Below, in pieces: positions 44,805-55,423 of a stretch of DNA of 64,000 nucleotides (the stretch's first letter is position 1; each line of letters begins with the position of its first letter). The notes under the pieces were generated by a model that ran no database searches, was not told the DNA's origin, and saw only the letters and a program-made list of their open reading frames with translations. The position numbers and the translations under genes were made by a program. Source of the stretch: Podocnemis expansa (taxonomy: Eukaryota; Chordata; Testudines; Podocnemididae); assembly GCA_007922195.1 (NCBI GenBank), contig ML681963.1, forward strand, positions 56,775,586 to 56,839,585, in the 5' to 3' direction.

Positions 44805-46263
44805 AGAATCACAGAATCATAGGGTTGGGAGGGACCTCATGAGGTCATCTAGTCCAAACCCCCTGCCAGAGGCAGGACCACTCCCACTAAACCATCCCAG
44901 TCATGGTTTTGTCCAGCTGGGCCTTAAACACCTCCAAAGATGGAGATTTTACCACCTCCCTCGGCAGCTCATTCCAAGGCTTCACCACACTCCTAGTAAA
45001 GTTTTTTCTAATATCCAGCCTCGACCTCCCTAACTGCAACTTGAGACCATTGTTCCTCGTTCTGTCCTTTGTTATTACCGAGAACAGTCGAGCTCCATCT
45101 TCCTTAGGGCATCCCTTCAAGTAGTTGAAGGTAGCTATCAAATCCCCCCTCAATTTTCTCTTCTGCAGACTAAATAAGCCTAATGCTTTCAGTCTTTCCT
45201 CATAGGGCTTGTGCTCCAGCCCTTTAATCATTTTGGTTGCCCTCCTCTGAACTCTCTCTAGCATGTCCCTGTCCTTTTTGTAGTGGGGAGCCCAAAACTG
45301 AACACAGTATTCTAGATGTGGCCTCACCAGTGCAGAATAGAGGGGAAGGATCACATCCCTTGATCTGCTGGTAATACTTCTTTTGATGCAGCCCAGTATG
45401 CCATTGGCCTTTTTGGCAGCAAGAGCACACTGCTGACTCATATCTAGCTTCCCATCCACCATGACCCCCAGGTCCTTTTCTACACTGCTGCTACTTAGCT
45501 GAACGTTCCCCAGCCTGTAGCAGTGCATGGGGTTTTTCCGTCCCAAGTGCAGGATTTTACACTTGTCCTTATTGAACTTCATAAGATTTCTATTGGCCCA
45601 CTGTTCCAGTTTATCTAGGTCTCCCTGAATTCTGTCCTTGCCTTCCAACATGTCTACTGTTCCCCCTAGCTTGGTGTCATCTGCAAACTTACTGAGAGTG
45701 CAGTCTATTCCATCATCCAGATCACTGATGAAAATTTTGAACAGAAGCAGCCCCAGGACCGACCCCTGGGGCACACCACTCGTGACTGGCTGCCAGCTAG
45801 ACATGGAACCATTGATTCCTACATGCTGTAACCGTTGATCTAGCCAGTTTTCTACCCACCCTATAGTCCACCTATCCAACCCATACTTCCTTAATTTGCC
45901 CATGAGAATGCTGTGGGGAACTGTATCAAAAGCCTTGCTAAAATCAAGGTATATCACATCAGCGGTTCTTCCTGCATCCAGAAAACCAGTCATCTCATCA
46001 TAGAAGGAGATGAGATTGGTCAGGCATGATTTACCCTTGGTGAATCCATGCTGACTGTTCCTGATCACTCTATTTTCCTCTAAGTGTTTTAGGATGGCTT
46101 CTTTAAGAACCTGCTCCATATTTTTTCCAGGGATGGAGGTGAGGCTGACAGGTCTGTAATTCCCTGGATCCTCCTTTTTCCCTTTCTTGAAAATAGGTAC
46201 TATACTTGCTTTTTTCCAATCCTCTGGCACCTCCCCCCTTCTCCATGAGAAGTGGATACACAA
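44805..46263 (-). mobile_element. CR1 LINE, 5'-truncated, minus strand
   Basis: About 1.46 kb of CR1 in reverse orientation. The 3' end at 44805-44822 shows the typical ATTCTGTGATTCT-type short tail repeat (read as AGAATCACAGAATCAT on the plus strand), followed by the conserved tail with GGGACCTCATGAGGTCATCT. The 5' break is near 46255-46263, inside ORF2 just upstream of the reverse-transcriptase core. It has an open frame throughout, so it is comparatively young. No target duplication was identified, as is common for CR1. Confidence 0.93.
44887..46263 (-). CDS. CR1 ORF2 fragment: reverse transcriptase, open frame of 458 codons
   Basis: This encodes most of the reverse-transcriptase half of CR1 ORF2, which copies the element's RNA into DNA at a nicked target. 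Visible motifs in order: [11 protein letters not shown] (residues 6-16), NYRPVSLTS (35-43), QHGFTKGKS (71-79), motif A with [10 protein letters not shown] (106-115, catalytic D107), motif [11 protein letters not shown] (162-171), and motif [10 protein letters not shown] (193-201, D195 and D196). The thumb and C-terminal part follow with [25 protein letters not shown] and WNELPREV. The N-terminal endonuclease and linker are missing through 5' truncation, so the methionine at 46263 is not the true start. The frame is open to a stop at 44887-44889, but the usual proline and asparagine after motif B (GP..FN) read GLLLFK, so activity is doubtful. It is expected to be inert without a promoter and endonuclease. 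Confidence 0.85.
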   Translation of the reverse strand: MCIHFSWRRGEVPEDWKKASIVPIFKKGKKEDPGNYRPVSLTSIPGKNMEQVLKEAILKHLEENRVIRNSQHGFTKGKSCLTNLISFYDEMTGFLDAGRTADVIYLDFSKAFDTVPHSILMGKLRKYGLDRWTIGWVENWLDQRLQHVGINGSMSSWQPVTSGVPQGSVLGLLLFKIFISDLDDGIDCTLSKFADDTKLGGTVDMLEGKDRIQGDLDKLEQWANRNLMKFNKDKCKILHLGRKNPMHCYRLGNVQLSSSSVEKDLGVMVDGKLDMSQQCALAAKKANGILGCIKRSITSRSRDVILPLYSALVRPHLEYCVQFWAPHYKKDRDMLERVQRRATKMIKGLEHKPYEERLKALGLFSLQKRKLRGDLIATFNYLKGCPKEDGARLFSVITKDRTRNNGLKLQLGRSRLDIRKNFTRSVVKPWNELPREVVKSPSLEVFKAQLDKTMTGMV

Positions 46264-46843
46264 ACAGGGTAAGTGGATTCATTTACAAATCCAAATAAGT
46301 GTGCATGGGAAATGCTTGAAATGACACTTCCAGTGCTAAGCTTTGTGCATGCATCAAAGAGGAAGACATTTGTGGCTGTTCGCAGTGTGAAATCTTAAGC
46401 ACGTAAACCTACTCCCTTTCATGAGCTTAGAGAAGGTTTTGTGGACCTGTTCATTACTCGGCTATTGTAGTTCCCCAAGATACAGATGAGCAATTTTTCC
46501 TCTTGCACCCCATGTCATTAAAAGTTTTAGAATGGGACGCACCCCAAAAACTGAAAGCAAAACTCAGCCCAAAGCAACACAGTTGTTTCCTTGAAAAGCA
46601 AAACAACTTAAACTTCTGACTTTCACTTGGAACCTTAAATGTGAATTATTAGCTAGCGTTACGTATGTTTGTGACGCTAAATAGATGATCCCTGGACCAC
46701 TCAAAACACAGTTTAGAATCATCCAAAACTCAGAGAAACCTTTCATCAAACTTGGCCTGAGTTTCAGATATGCTGCCTTGAGATGCAGGCTGCTTCTGAG
46801 TGTTGTGCCCTGCTAGGTTTTAGGACTGGTCATTCTGAGCAAC
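46264..46843. other. Unassigned intergenic sequence
   Basis: Nothing recognisable. Confidence 0.4.
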
Positions 46844-46914
46844 CTTTTCTTGTACTTCCAGAGGAGTAGCTGTCTAGCTCAGCAAAACAAACAAGGAGTC
46901 TGATGGCACTTATA

Positions 46915-47654
46915 GGGTATGTCTAAACTTAAAAGTTATTTTGAAATAAGAAGGCTTATTTCAAAATAACTTTTCCCCATCCATGCAAGCATTTTATTAT
47001 TTCAAAATAAGTGTTTCATTATTTTGAAATAATGAGGCACTATTTCAAAATAATAAAACCTGGTTTTATGTTGAAATAGTACTTGTTTCAAAATTATTAT
47101 TTCGAAATCAGTCATTCCAAGCCACAGAATTGGCTTATTTGAAAATAACAGGCAGGAATTCCCCCGGGGGCTGGTTTCCTGGCTATGGGAGGGATTCAAC
47201 TGACCAGGCTCTGAGCTGCTTGCAGGGCACTGTAAGCAGCTCAGAGCCCAATCTGGCCCCTAGCCCACTTCTAGCCCCCACAGCCTGAATGGAGGGGTTG
47301 GGGGGGCCTGATCTGCATGCATTTGGGGGGGGGGGCAGCATGCCGAGCAGGGATTCCCAGGCCAGCCAGTGGGAAATGCAGCCCTGCTGGGGATCCCGGG
47401 CTGGATGGCAGGAAAAGGAGCCCTGCCAGGGGTTCCCTGCCTCCCAGCAGGGAAACCAGCCCACTGGAAGTTCTCTGCCACTGTTGGAGAAACCAGCCCT
47501 CCAAGGGATCCAATTCAAATTAGAGATTCTACATAATAATACCTACTTTATTTTGAATTGGAAGTCTTGTGAAGACCCACTAATTCGAAGTAATTATTTT
47601 CAATTAATATCAAAATAGTTATTTTGAAATAACTTTGACAATGTAGACATAACC
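46915..47654. mobile_element. Palindromic MITE, 740 bp, with GC-rich core
   Basis: The ends GGGTATGTCTAAACTT and AATGTAGACATAACC are inverted repeats with ATA on both sides. Outer parts carry TTATTTCAAAATAA-type words. The middle (about 47160-47515) is GC-rich, with a perfect 14-bp-arm hairpin and a degenerate minisatellite. It sits in the left arm of a Penelope-like copy. Non-coding. Confidence 0.8.
47338..47494 (+). repeat. Degenerate minisatellite, about 40-bp unit, four units
   Basis: Units at 47338-47377, 47378-47417, 47418-47457 and 47458-47494 align loosely as a GCCCTGCTGGGGATCC-like start and an AGGAAAAG or GGGAAACC-like end. A fifth partial unit may follow. It lies in the core of the MITE at 46915. 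Confidence 0.55.
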
Positions 47655-48075
47655 ATAAAGACTAACACATTTATTTATCATGTGAGCTTTTGTGGAAGAG
47701 AATCCCATCTGATGAAGTGGGATTTTCTTTCATGAAAGCTTGTGTGATAAATAAATTCGTTAGTCATTGTAAGTGCTACCAGATTCCTTGTTTGCTTAGC
47801 TTTTCTTGTAGCTCATCCAGAGTCTGAACTTTGCCATACTCAGCACCCCTTATCATTCTGAGTCATTGTCATCATAGGTAGGAGATGGTAGGTTTTGAAA
47901 TAGAATTGCCCAAGTACTGTACAGGACTGCACCAGTCACATTTCCATTCACATCTCTGAGGCCCCTGTCTCTTTCATAATTCCCGTGGGGCTCTTGTTTA
48001 ATGCACCAGGCCTGAAGAACTCTCTGGTGAGTGCCTAACCCCCCACAGACCCTATCCACTCTAATCCAACGTTGA

Positions 48076-48662
48076 CAGGGGTTAAAGTATGCCAAAACGC
48101 ACTGGAATGCCGTTCTGGGACCCACTATTTTTAGGGGCTCAGAGTTCCAAGGTCCCAAAAACTAGAACATGGAGCCGGAATGCTGCATTCTGGGGCCCAC
48201 CACTGAAAAACAGCAGGCCCCGGAACGCAGCATTCCAGGTCCACATTCTATTTTTAGGGGCCCGAATGCTGGGCCCCTAAAAATAGAAGGCCCTGGAGCA
48301 GCGTGCTGCCGTGTTCCAGTGGGCAGGGGACAGGGGCAGGGGCTAGGGGCATTACTAGGGGCTAAAGCCCCACTCCAAATCCCTCCCCTTCTAGGCCCTG
48401 CCCCCAACCTGGGGCCTGCTACCTGAGCCCCAGCCGCAGCACTGCTCCAGGGTCTGCCGTCCCTACCTCCCCAGCTGCGCCACTGCCGGTGAGCATGGGG
48501 GCAGCTGGCTCGTGCTGGGTGGGGGGGTATTGGGGGTGGCGGGTGGCAGGAGCTGGGGTTGGGGGGAGCCACCAGCAGTGGAGGAGGGCCCACCAGCACA
48601 GGAGGGGAGCCCACCAGCATGGGAGCATTCCAGGGCCCCCCCAAATTATACTTTAACCCCTG
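48076..48662. mobile_element. Non-autonomous hAT element, 587 bp
   Basis: The ends CAGGGGTTAAAGTATG and TATACTTTAACCCCTG are inverted repeats. The flanks AACGTTGA (48068-48075) and CATGTTGA (48663-48670) agree at 6 of 8 positions. A perfect hairpin with 18-bp arms lies at 48246-48288. Frames up to 167 codons inside it are compositional. Confidence 0.85.
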
Positions 48663-48670
48663 CATGTTGA

Positions 48671-51015
48671 CCCTGCGTGAGACTCAGTTCTAATTCTGAA
48701 GGTGAATCTTTTCCAAAGTGTCCTAAGTGGAACAACGGGGTTCTGTTACAAAATTGACTTGTGCAGTCAACTGACTGGATTGTGAACATCCAGGACACTT
48801 CAGTTTCCAAAGGACACTGCTGAAGAAGCAACAATTATTCATCACTCTGGGTATAGATTTTCAATGATGTCCAGTAATTATAGATGCCCCTATATCTCAG
48901 TGCCCCATCTGGTATCCCTTGAAGGTGCCTGATTTTCTGAGGCTGGTTCTGAGCTATAATTTATGATGTGTATGGCAACAGTGCCTAGGTGCTCCATCTG
49001 AGATCTGGGCATCAGCAGATGCTGTCCATTCACATAATAAGAGACAATTCCTGCATCAAAGAAATATGCATATGCACCATAAATGGTGTAGATGATGCAA
49101 AATCCAGGATGATCCTTTTTATTGCATTTTCAAGTACTTTATAAACACAGCAAAGATTCTGAACATCCTCACCACAGACCTCTCCTGATTGCTTCAAAGA
49201 GAAATGTCCTTGCATCTCACTGAGGCCACTTGGGCCAAATCACACTAGCACTACTACCAAGAGCATTTTCAAATCATACCAAACTGCAACAAGTGTGCCA
49301 TTACACATAAGCACATTTCACCAATGTATAAGATTGGTGGAGAAGCAAATCTCAAATGCAGTGTCCTTGGGAAGCTTAGAAACACAACAAAGAAGATTCG
49401 TGCGCTCACTTATCTGATATGTGCTTCTCCACTTGCACATTTCAAGACTGTGCATTTATTTTGTAGAATGCAGACAAGGCAAAGAGTTCAGGAATATGCA
49501 AGAGATGAGGTCTTTGCCCCTATAAAGATCTAATTACATGGACTCTCACTTTATGTACCAAGCTGAAAATCTAGAGCACTGATAGGCACGGGTCAGCTGT
49601 TCACAGGAGCAAGAATAAAACAGCTTTAAAAGGAGCCAGAGAAGTGCTAGCTGTACCATATGCAGGGTGCAGCAAATGACTTATTTAGTACTATTGCTTT
49701 GTTCACACATCCCATATGCGCAGTCTGAATCCAGCTGTACATCAATAACCTGTCAGTCTTGCTGCAGTTTTCTGATAGCACAAGTCTTTGTAAACACAAT
49801 TTCAGTGGAGCTATGCTTACTGATTCCAGCTAAAGATCTGATCTATAGTTTCTCAATTACATACTATATATTTGATCTCCCTTTTTTTCACATGATTATT
49901 ATTCATCATTTTGAGCTGTGCCCAAGATACCTCATAGGGCAAGAGTCAGACAATATCATGCCAAAAAGAGCTTACACTCTGTAATTCAGCCATGATAAAC
50001 AAGTGATGGGTAGGGCAGGGGTGGATGAAGTATAGATAAGGATAGGGACCCAATATGAGTCTTTGGGGTGACTCAGGTACTCTGTGAGCATCTCAAATGT
50101 AAATGTTGTCCCGAATGTCAAACCTTCCCTCTCACACCTTACATGGACCTGGTGTTTTCTGATGCTTCTGTCAAGCTCTGTAGCACTCAGAAAGTTTTTG
50201 CTGTCACCTATGACTGTAAAAATTTGCAAGAGTATTGCCAAAGGTTTTCTCTGTTAGAGGGTACAGTTGATCTTATATTTTGCACATGCTCTTCCAGAGC
50301 CCAGAAAGCTGCTGCAAAATTTCTGCATCTGAGCTCTGATCTCCATCCTTCAGTAAGTCACATGACAACAATCAAAAGCCTTTTTTTCTCTTCTCCCCTT
50401 CTTCCATCAGAACCTGAGTTTTCTTAACCAGCAGGGATTATTGTCCATCCCTTTCCCTGCTGTGTCAGGAGATGAGAAATTAGCAAGGCTGCATAGTGGA
50501 GTTGAGGATAAACTAAGAATTTTGTTGTAATTAGGGTGTTGCCTTCAGTGGCTCATTTTTTTTTAAATTCAGCCAAAGAAGGGGAATTTTAGGAAGGGGA
50601 GAATGATTGAAATCGTCTCCTTCCTTTTAGAGAATTCTAATATTTTAATCTGTTCATTCATGTTTGAGGTTTTTTTTTTAAATGAGGTTGGATAAGAGTG
50701 TGGGATAGGAATTGTTCTGCTGTAGCAAAAATAAAAATATATATGCTATGCAAGTGACTTCATTTTAAATATAACCTATTTCTGCTCCCTATGGTCGTCT
50801 TCTGCATCCAAGATATCTGAGCCACAGTGAAGACAATTTTCCTGAACCTCTATTGTCGTTATAAACGTTTAGCAGACTCTGGGCTCGATTTTCAAACTGG
50901 GGCACTTACATTCAGGTACCCAGTCTTGCATGTGGGTGTGCAGACTGGCAGTTAGTCACCTACAGCAAATTTTAGATCACCTAAGATGAAATGAAAATGA
51001 AAATCTGATAGAGAC
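48671..51015. other. Unassigned intergenic sequence
   Basis: No gene called. At 49895-50030 a block with AAAGAGCTTACACTCTGTAA weakly resembles the MIR-like SINE tail. Frames of 105 and 119 codons (49667-49984, 50068-50427) lack recognisable domains. Confidence 0.4.
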
Positions 51016-51830
51016 CAAGAGGTGTGAGACAAGGCTGTATAATGTCACTGGCTTTATTCAACATTTATAGCAAGTGTTTGATGAAATTAATCAAAAGAAT
51101 AGAATAAGGTATTTAAAAGGGATGGCAAATGGATGGAAAATAACATTCATGACGTGAATGACAGTGCTGTTGGTTGCTTCAGAAGATGTGTTGAAGGTAG
51201 TGGTGATTATATAGAAACATGGCAAAGAATATAAACTAGAGAATGTAGACAGGACAAAAACTATGGTACGTAAGGATTCTGGGAATACATTTAAGATTCC
51301 AGTGAATGACACAGCTATATAGTTAGCAAGAAATTATTGCTACTTAGATGAGGCATTATTATGGAAGATGGAAGATCAGATACTAAAGTCGGCAACAGAA
51401 TAGCAAGAGTGAAAGAGACATTCTGTAAGAATAAGCTTCTGATGGGAAGAGACATAAATCTGAAGACTAAATTCCAATTCTTAAAAACTTCCATTTGGTC
51501 TGTGTTAAATTACAGCTGTGAAACAAGGACATTCAGACAATTGATAATAAGGAAAGCACAATCTTTCAAACCCTTCAAGAATTCTTCTGTATCATGGCTC
51601 GACCATGTGAGCAACACAAAAGTACTGAAGATGATTGGAGCTCAGCAAAAGCTTATTAGAGATCTTACAAAAAGAGAATTGCTTCACAAGACTCATTTAT
51701 GAGGGTCAACAGATGATGCATGTTTCTGGGCCCTCGAAGCAACTGTGGATGGCAAAAGAAGTGAAGGCAGAAAAAGAAGACCTTGGATGAGTGAAGTGGT
51801 CTCCTGGTTGGATCATAAGGGTTAACCATC
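51016..51830 (+). pseudogene. Decayed non-CR1 LINE reverse transcriptase (RTE-like)
   Basis: Translated in changing frames, this stretch keeps the second half of a LINE protein. Motif B reads RGVRQGCIMSLALFNIYSK (from 51031). The usual YADD region is reduced to a HDVNDSAV-like string near 51152, then RTKTMVRKD near 51250. The frame from 51361 gives MEDGRSDTKVGNRIARVKE, LLMGRDINLKTKFQFLKTS and IWSVLNYSCETRTFRQ, and later GKRSEGRKRRPWMSE. These blocks match the C-terminal half of LINEs with the ITEDGRSDTEIRRRI and WSVLLYGCETWT patterns, which I place tentatively near the RTE clade. In-frame stops and the lost catalytic aspartates make it dead. No 3' end or target duplication was found. It stands out as a LINE lineage unrelated to the CR1 copies around it. 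Confidence 0.65.
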
Positions 51831-52542
51831 CACAAAAAATTAGGCTGAAGATCATGTGCTACTATGGTTGAAAACCTTCAATAATGAACATGCCACATAA
51901 GGAGAAAATTAATGTTAAATTAATTGCTCCAAGACAAACTGTGATTCAGTAAAATAACCTGAGAATTCCAACTCCAGTTTCCTAGCTCTAAGCAATAAAG
52001 ACACCAGTGCTACTGATCTACTCATCCTGTTGTTCTGCTTTCAGTCCTAACCAGTAAAATTCACCTGTCAGTCATCACCCATTTTTGTAAAATGGTGGGC
52101 AAATAAAATAAAATAAAATAAAAATTATAAAGAGGAGAGAGAGACTTCTCAGCAACACAGATTTCCTGCAGGCCATTTAGCATCAAAATTTTCCTAGATC
52201 CAATCCTTGGTAAGTTCTCTATGTACCTGGAGTAGGGTGGTATATATTTACACAGTCTATGTGCCATCTAGTAGTCCTCACCATGTGGCATATTTTGGAG
52301 CACACCAAAAATCAACTACAGCAGCAATATGTTTATAATTAGGCCTTGCCTCTTTGCGTTCATTTTGTAAATATGTGTATTTGGACCTACCTTTGCACAT
52401 GATTTGTTCATATTATTAAACAGAAGAGCAAAAGATGCCATAACTGGCACCCCTGCAGCACTTCAAAGTATGTGTTTTCTCATAATCTAACTTTAACTTT
52501 TTTATTTCAGTTTATCCATGCTATTATTCACCAGTCTATCAA
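51831..52542. other. Unassigned sequence with an AAAAT repeat
   Basis: No gene. An (AAAAT)n repeat of about five units lies at 52101-52124. Confidence 0.4.
52101..52124 (+). repeat. (AAAAT)n microsatellite
   Basis: About five pentamer units. Confidence 0.85.
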
Positions 52543-53104
52543 AAAAAAAACCAAAAAAACCAAGGAGTCTGGTGGCACTTTTAAGCTATGTCTACACTAG
52601 CAAATTAGTCTGGATTAAAGAGGACTAATTTGGTCCTTGTCTTAACAAGGTTAAAAAAAAAAATTTAGTTCGATCTTAGCAGTTAGTTCAAACTTCAGCG
52701 ATGTAGCTGTGCTAGTTTGAACTAAATAAGTTCAAACTAAGCGGTTAGTTTGAACTAGACACTTTGTTCAGTTCAAGCTAACTTTTAGTTCGAACTAGCT
52801 GTGCTTTTTTAGTTTGAACTAAAAAGTTAGTTTGAACTAAAAAACACGGCTAGTTCAAACTAAAAAGCCATGGTTAGTTCAAACTAACCCAGAACTGCTT
52901 AGTTCAGACTACACAACTCTGAGCTAAGCTTTCTAATGTAAACATAGCCTTAAAGACTAACAAATTTATTTATCACTTGAGCTTTTGTGGGAGAAAATCC
53001 CAGTTCCCCATCTTCAAGCATCTGGTGAAGTGGGAATTTTCTCCCATGAAAGCTCATGTGATAAATAAATTTGTTAGTCTTTACAAGTGACAACAGACTC
53101 CTTC
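52543..53104. mobile_element. Penelope-like inverted copy carrying a MITE
   Basis: The left arm AAGGAGTCTGGTGGCACTTT continues after the MITE as AAAGACTAACAAATTTATTT. The arms meet around AATCCCAGTTCCCCATCTTC, and the right arm has GGTGAAGTGGGAATTTTCTC to GTTAGTCTTTAC and CAGACTCCTT. An A-rich stretch precedes the left arm. No clear duplication was found. Confidence 0.7.
52584..52949. mobile_element. Palindromic MITE, AGTTTGAACT type, 366 bp
   Basis: The ends AGCTATGTCTACACT and ATGTAAACATAGCC are inverted repeats with TTA on both sides (52581-52583 and 52950-52952). The interior is a run of TTAGTTTGAACTAA words and their complements, some retaining GTTCGAAC. It sits in the left arm of a Penelope-like copy. 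Confidence 0.88.
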
Positions 53105-55015
53105 TTCAAAATGATACTGCAATTCAGTACATATATTTGGTTCTAGCATCTGAAAGATATACCAAGGTTTCAAAAAAAACCCCATCATTAGAACTGGCTC
53201 AAAAATCCCAGTTTATTGCAATGACATTTCAAACATTTCCACAAAAAAAATGCTAAATGAAACAAAACCTTTTGCTGAACTTGAAATTCTTTCAACTGAA
53301 AATCCAAATTTTTTCAGCAAAATCACTTTCCCATCCCCCCCAAATTGTGATTTTTTTAAATAAACCAGTATTTCTCAATAGACAAAAAGTGTTGAATGAA
53401 AAATATCAACATCTCTGATTATGATGCATGTATCTAATGCTATGACAAACTGCAGAAATACTGGTTGGAACTGGCCAGCACAAGGCCTAAATTTGAGGTC
53501 TGACATGATGCACAAACCTGGTGCTGTCCTTCAGCATTTTTCAAAGGATGTGGAAGGGGGAATAAATTAATTCTTAGGCTGGAAAGTTATTACTTATTAG
53601 GGCTAGGGAACAGACAGTAGAAAGTGGAATTTCCCTGGCTTCCCCAAGCACAAATAAATCAGAACTGAGATTGCAGACTTCTGTTGTGTTTGGTAACTAG
53701 AAAATATCCTGGTCAATACAAACCCAATGGAAACTAAAATTTGGGAGTCACATACTAGATTTATGTCATGGAAAAGCACATAAAAGAAAAGTAACTTTAT
53801 TGAGTGGCCCCAGAGTGCAGACAATTTGAAAGAGAATTCATGTGGTTGATCCAATTGGAAAAAACCAGGATGCATCTTTTCTCACAGTCCCTAATGAAAT
53901 TATTTAGCATCTGCCAATTATACAGCTACAAGATAAAAGATTCTTTGGTAAAAGATAAAGATGATACAGAAAATTGATTGGAGTGGAGGAAAAATGCATG
54001 GCACAATACACAAGATAACCTAAGTGACGGTGCTGTTCACTCATAAATTTATATAGACTTCTGTTTACAGCGGAATAATTAACTGTTTAAAAATGCACAG
54101 TGTTGTTTTTTTTCACAGTTAGAGCTGGCAAATCCCTATCAGTTTTCATTCAAGAACACACAGAATGTGTTAATTTCTACTGGAGATTAAAAAACATTAA
54201 AAAGATATACTGCAGGAAGACATGGGAAGGAGAAGAAAGAAAGAATAAAGCAAGCTAACTACAATTGGAAATATAATAACCATTTGTGCCATTGCTTTGT
54301 AACAGGAATGCAATTCTGATGTTTGTAAACTTTTTCACCATGGATTTTAGAAAGTGTTTAGTACCAAAGTTGGAAGATTTCTGCACTCAAATCATGGGAG
54401 TAAACCCCCTTACTGGGGCAAGAAAAGGTCTGCTCCCAGTGAGGTGTATTTAAACAAGCTGTTACAGTATTTCTTTTATTGCAACAGAGACTAGAAAGTG
54501 TCCACTCAGGCTCCAAAATATAACACCTGTCCCCTCCCATGAAAATCCTCCAGATCCAATGGACCAACTATTGATTTGTTTATCTTTCCCCCCAAGTTTC
54601 TTGCATTTTTGTTATTTCATTCACTTTCTTTCTGGTTCACAAGCATACATGCTTCTTCCACTCACACTCACCCTATATCTTTATCATTCAGTACTGAGTT
54701 ATTGTTTTGTGGTTATTCCTCAAAGAGACTGAATGGTGTGAGGGAGAAGGGGACAGCCTTTTATGCTACACTCCAAGTTAGCTTCCTTTGTTGGTGTGTT
54801 TTTGCCGTGATCTATGCTCACTTCTGCATTTCAGCTCCTGTCATATGCTAGGTATCAAAGTCGATCTACAGACAGATTCAGGTGACTAAACTTGTGACAT
54901 ATAAACAAAAATGGCTAGTTCATAGGAACCATGAGTATGCTGGGCCACATGTTGTCTCCCTTTATTTCTCCTGAATGAGATTGGACAGCAGCCTGGCAAA
55001 AACTTGTGGGAGGTT
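53105..55015. other. Unassigned intergenic sequence, AT-rich
   Basis: No gene called. The part from 53155 to 53350, with CAAATTTTTTCAGCAAAA, resembles a diffuse reptile repeat but cannot be named. Confidence 0.4.
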
Positions 55016-55308
55016 CAGAGATTCCTAGAGTTCAAGACAAGATCATAATAGCTTGTCTTCTGGTATGTCACAGGCCTTTACATTAAGCTCAGTAACTTCT
55101 GAATTGTGGCTGGCTAATGTGTAACTCTCAGAAACCCACTGGTCTTGATTTGAAGACATCAAGAGACTGAGAAGCCACCACCTCCCTTGGTAGTTGGTTC
55201 CAGTGGTTAATCAATCTTACTTCTAAACATTTGTGCCTGGCTTCAGCTACAGCCATTGATTCTCTCATTCTGCCTCACTCCAGGAGATTAAAGAGCCTTT
55301 GAATATGC

Positions 55309-55423
55309 AAAAGAAGCAAGAAGTCCAGTAGCACTTAAACACCAACAGATATTAGTCTGTTAAGTGCCACAAGACTCCTTGTTTCTTTTGCTGAACTAGA
55401 CTAATACGGCTGCCCCTTTGGAA
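55309..55423 (+). mobile_element. Short Penelope-like inverted copy with clear duplication
   Basis: A 115-bp copy: the left arm AAGAAGTCCAGTAGCACTT, a short middle, then the right arm AAGTGCCACAAGACTCCTTG and the terminal extension ending ACGGCTGCCCCTTTGGAA. A perfect 12-bp duplication CTTTGAATATGC flanks it (55297-55308 and 55424-55435). The extension beyond the arm (55390-55423) is 34 nt. It is inserted in the CR1 relic. Confidence 0.8.

Larger units (their letters stand above)
46855..47799. mobile_element. Penelope-like inverted copy carrying a MITE
   Basis: The left arm starts TTCCAGAGGAGTAGCTG (with the terminal extension) and runs to GATGGCACTTATA. The right part resumes AAAGACTAACACATTT and ends CCTTGTTTGCTTAG. 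A perfect 11-bp duplication CTTTTCTTGTA flanks it (46844-46854 and 47800-47810). Removing the MITE at 46915-47654 leaves about 200 bp of Penelope-like sequence with head-to-head arms. Confidence 0.75.

Noticed and set aside
48162..48665. 167-codon open frame on the minus strand
   Set aside because: Pro/Ala-rich, compositional frame running across a hAT element and its right end. No domain.
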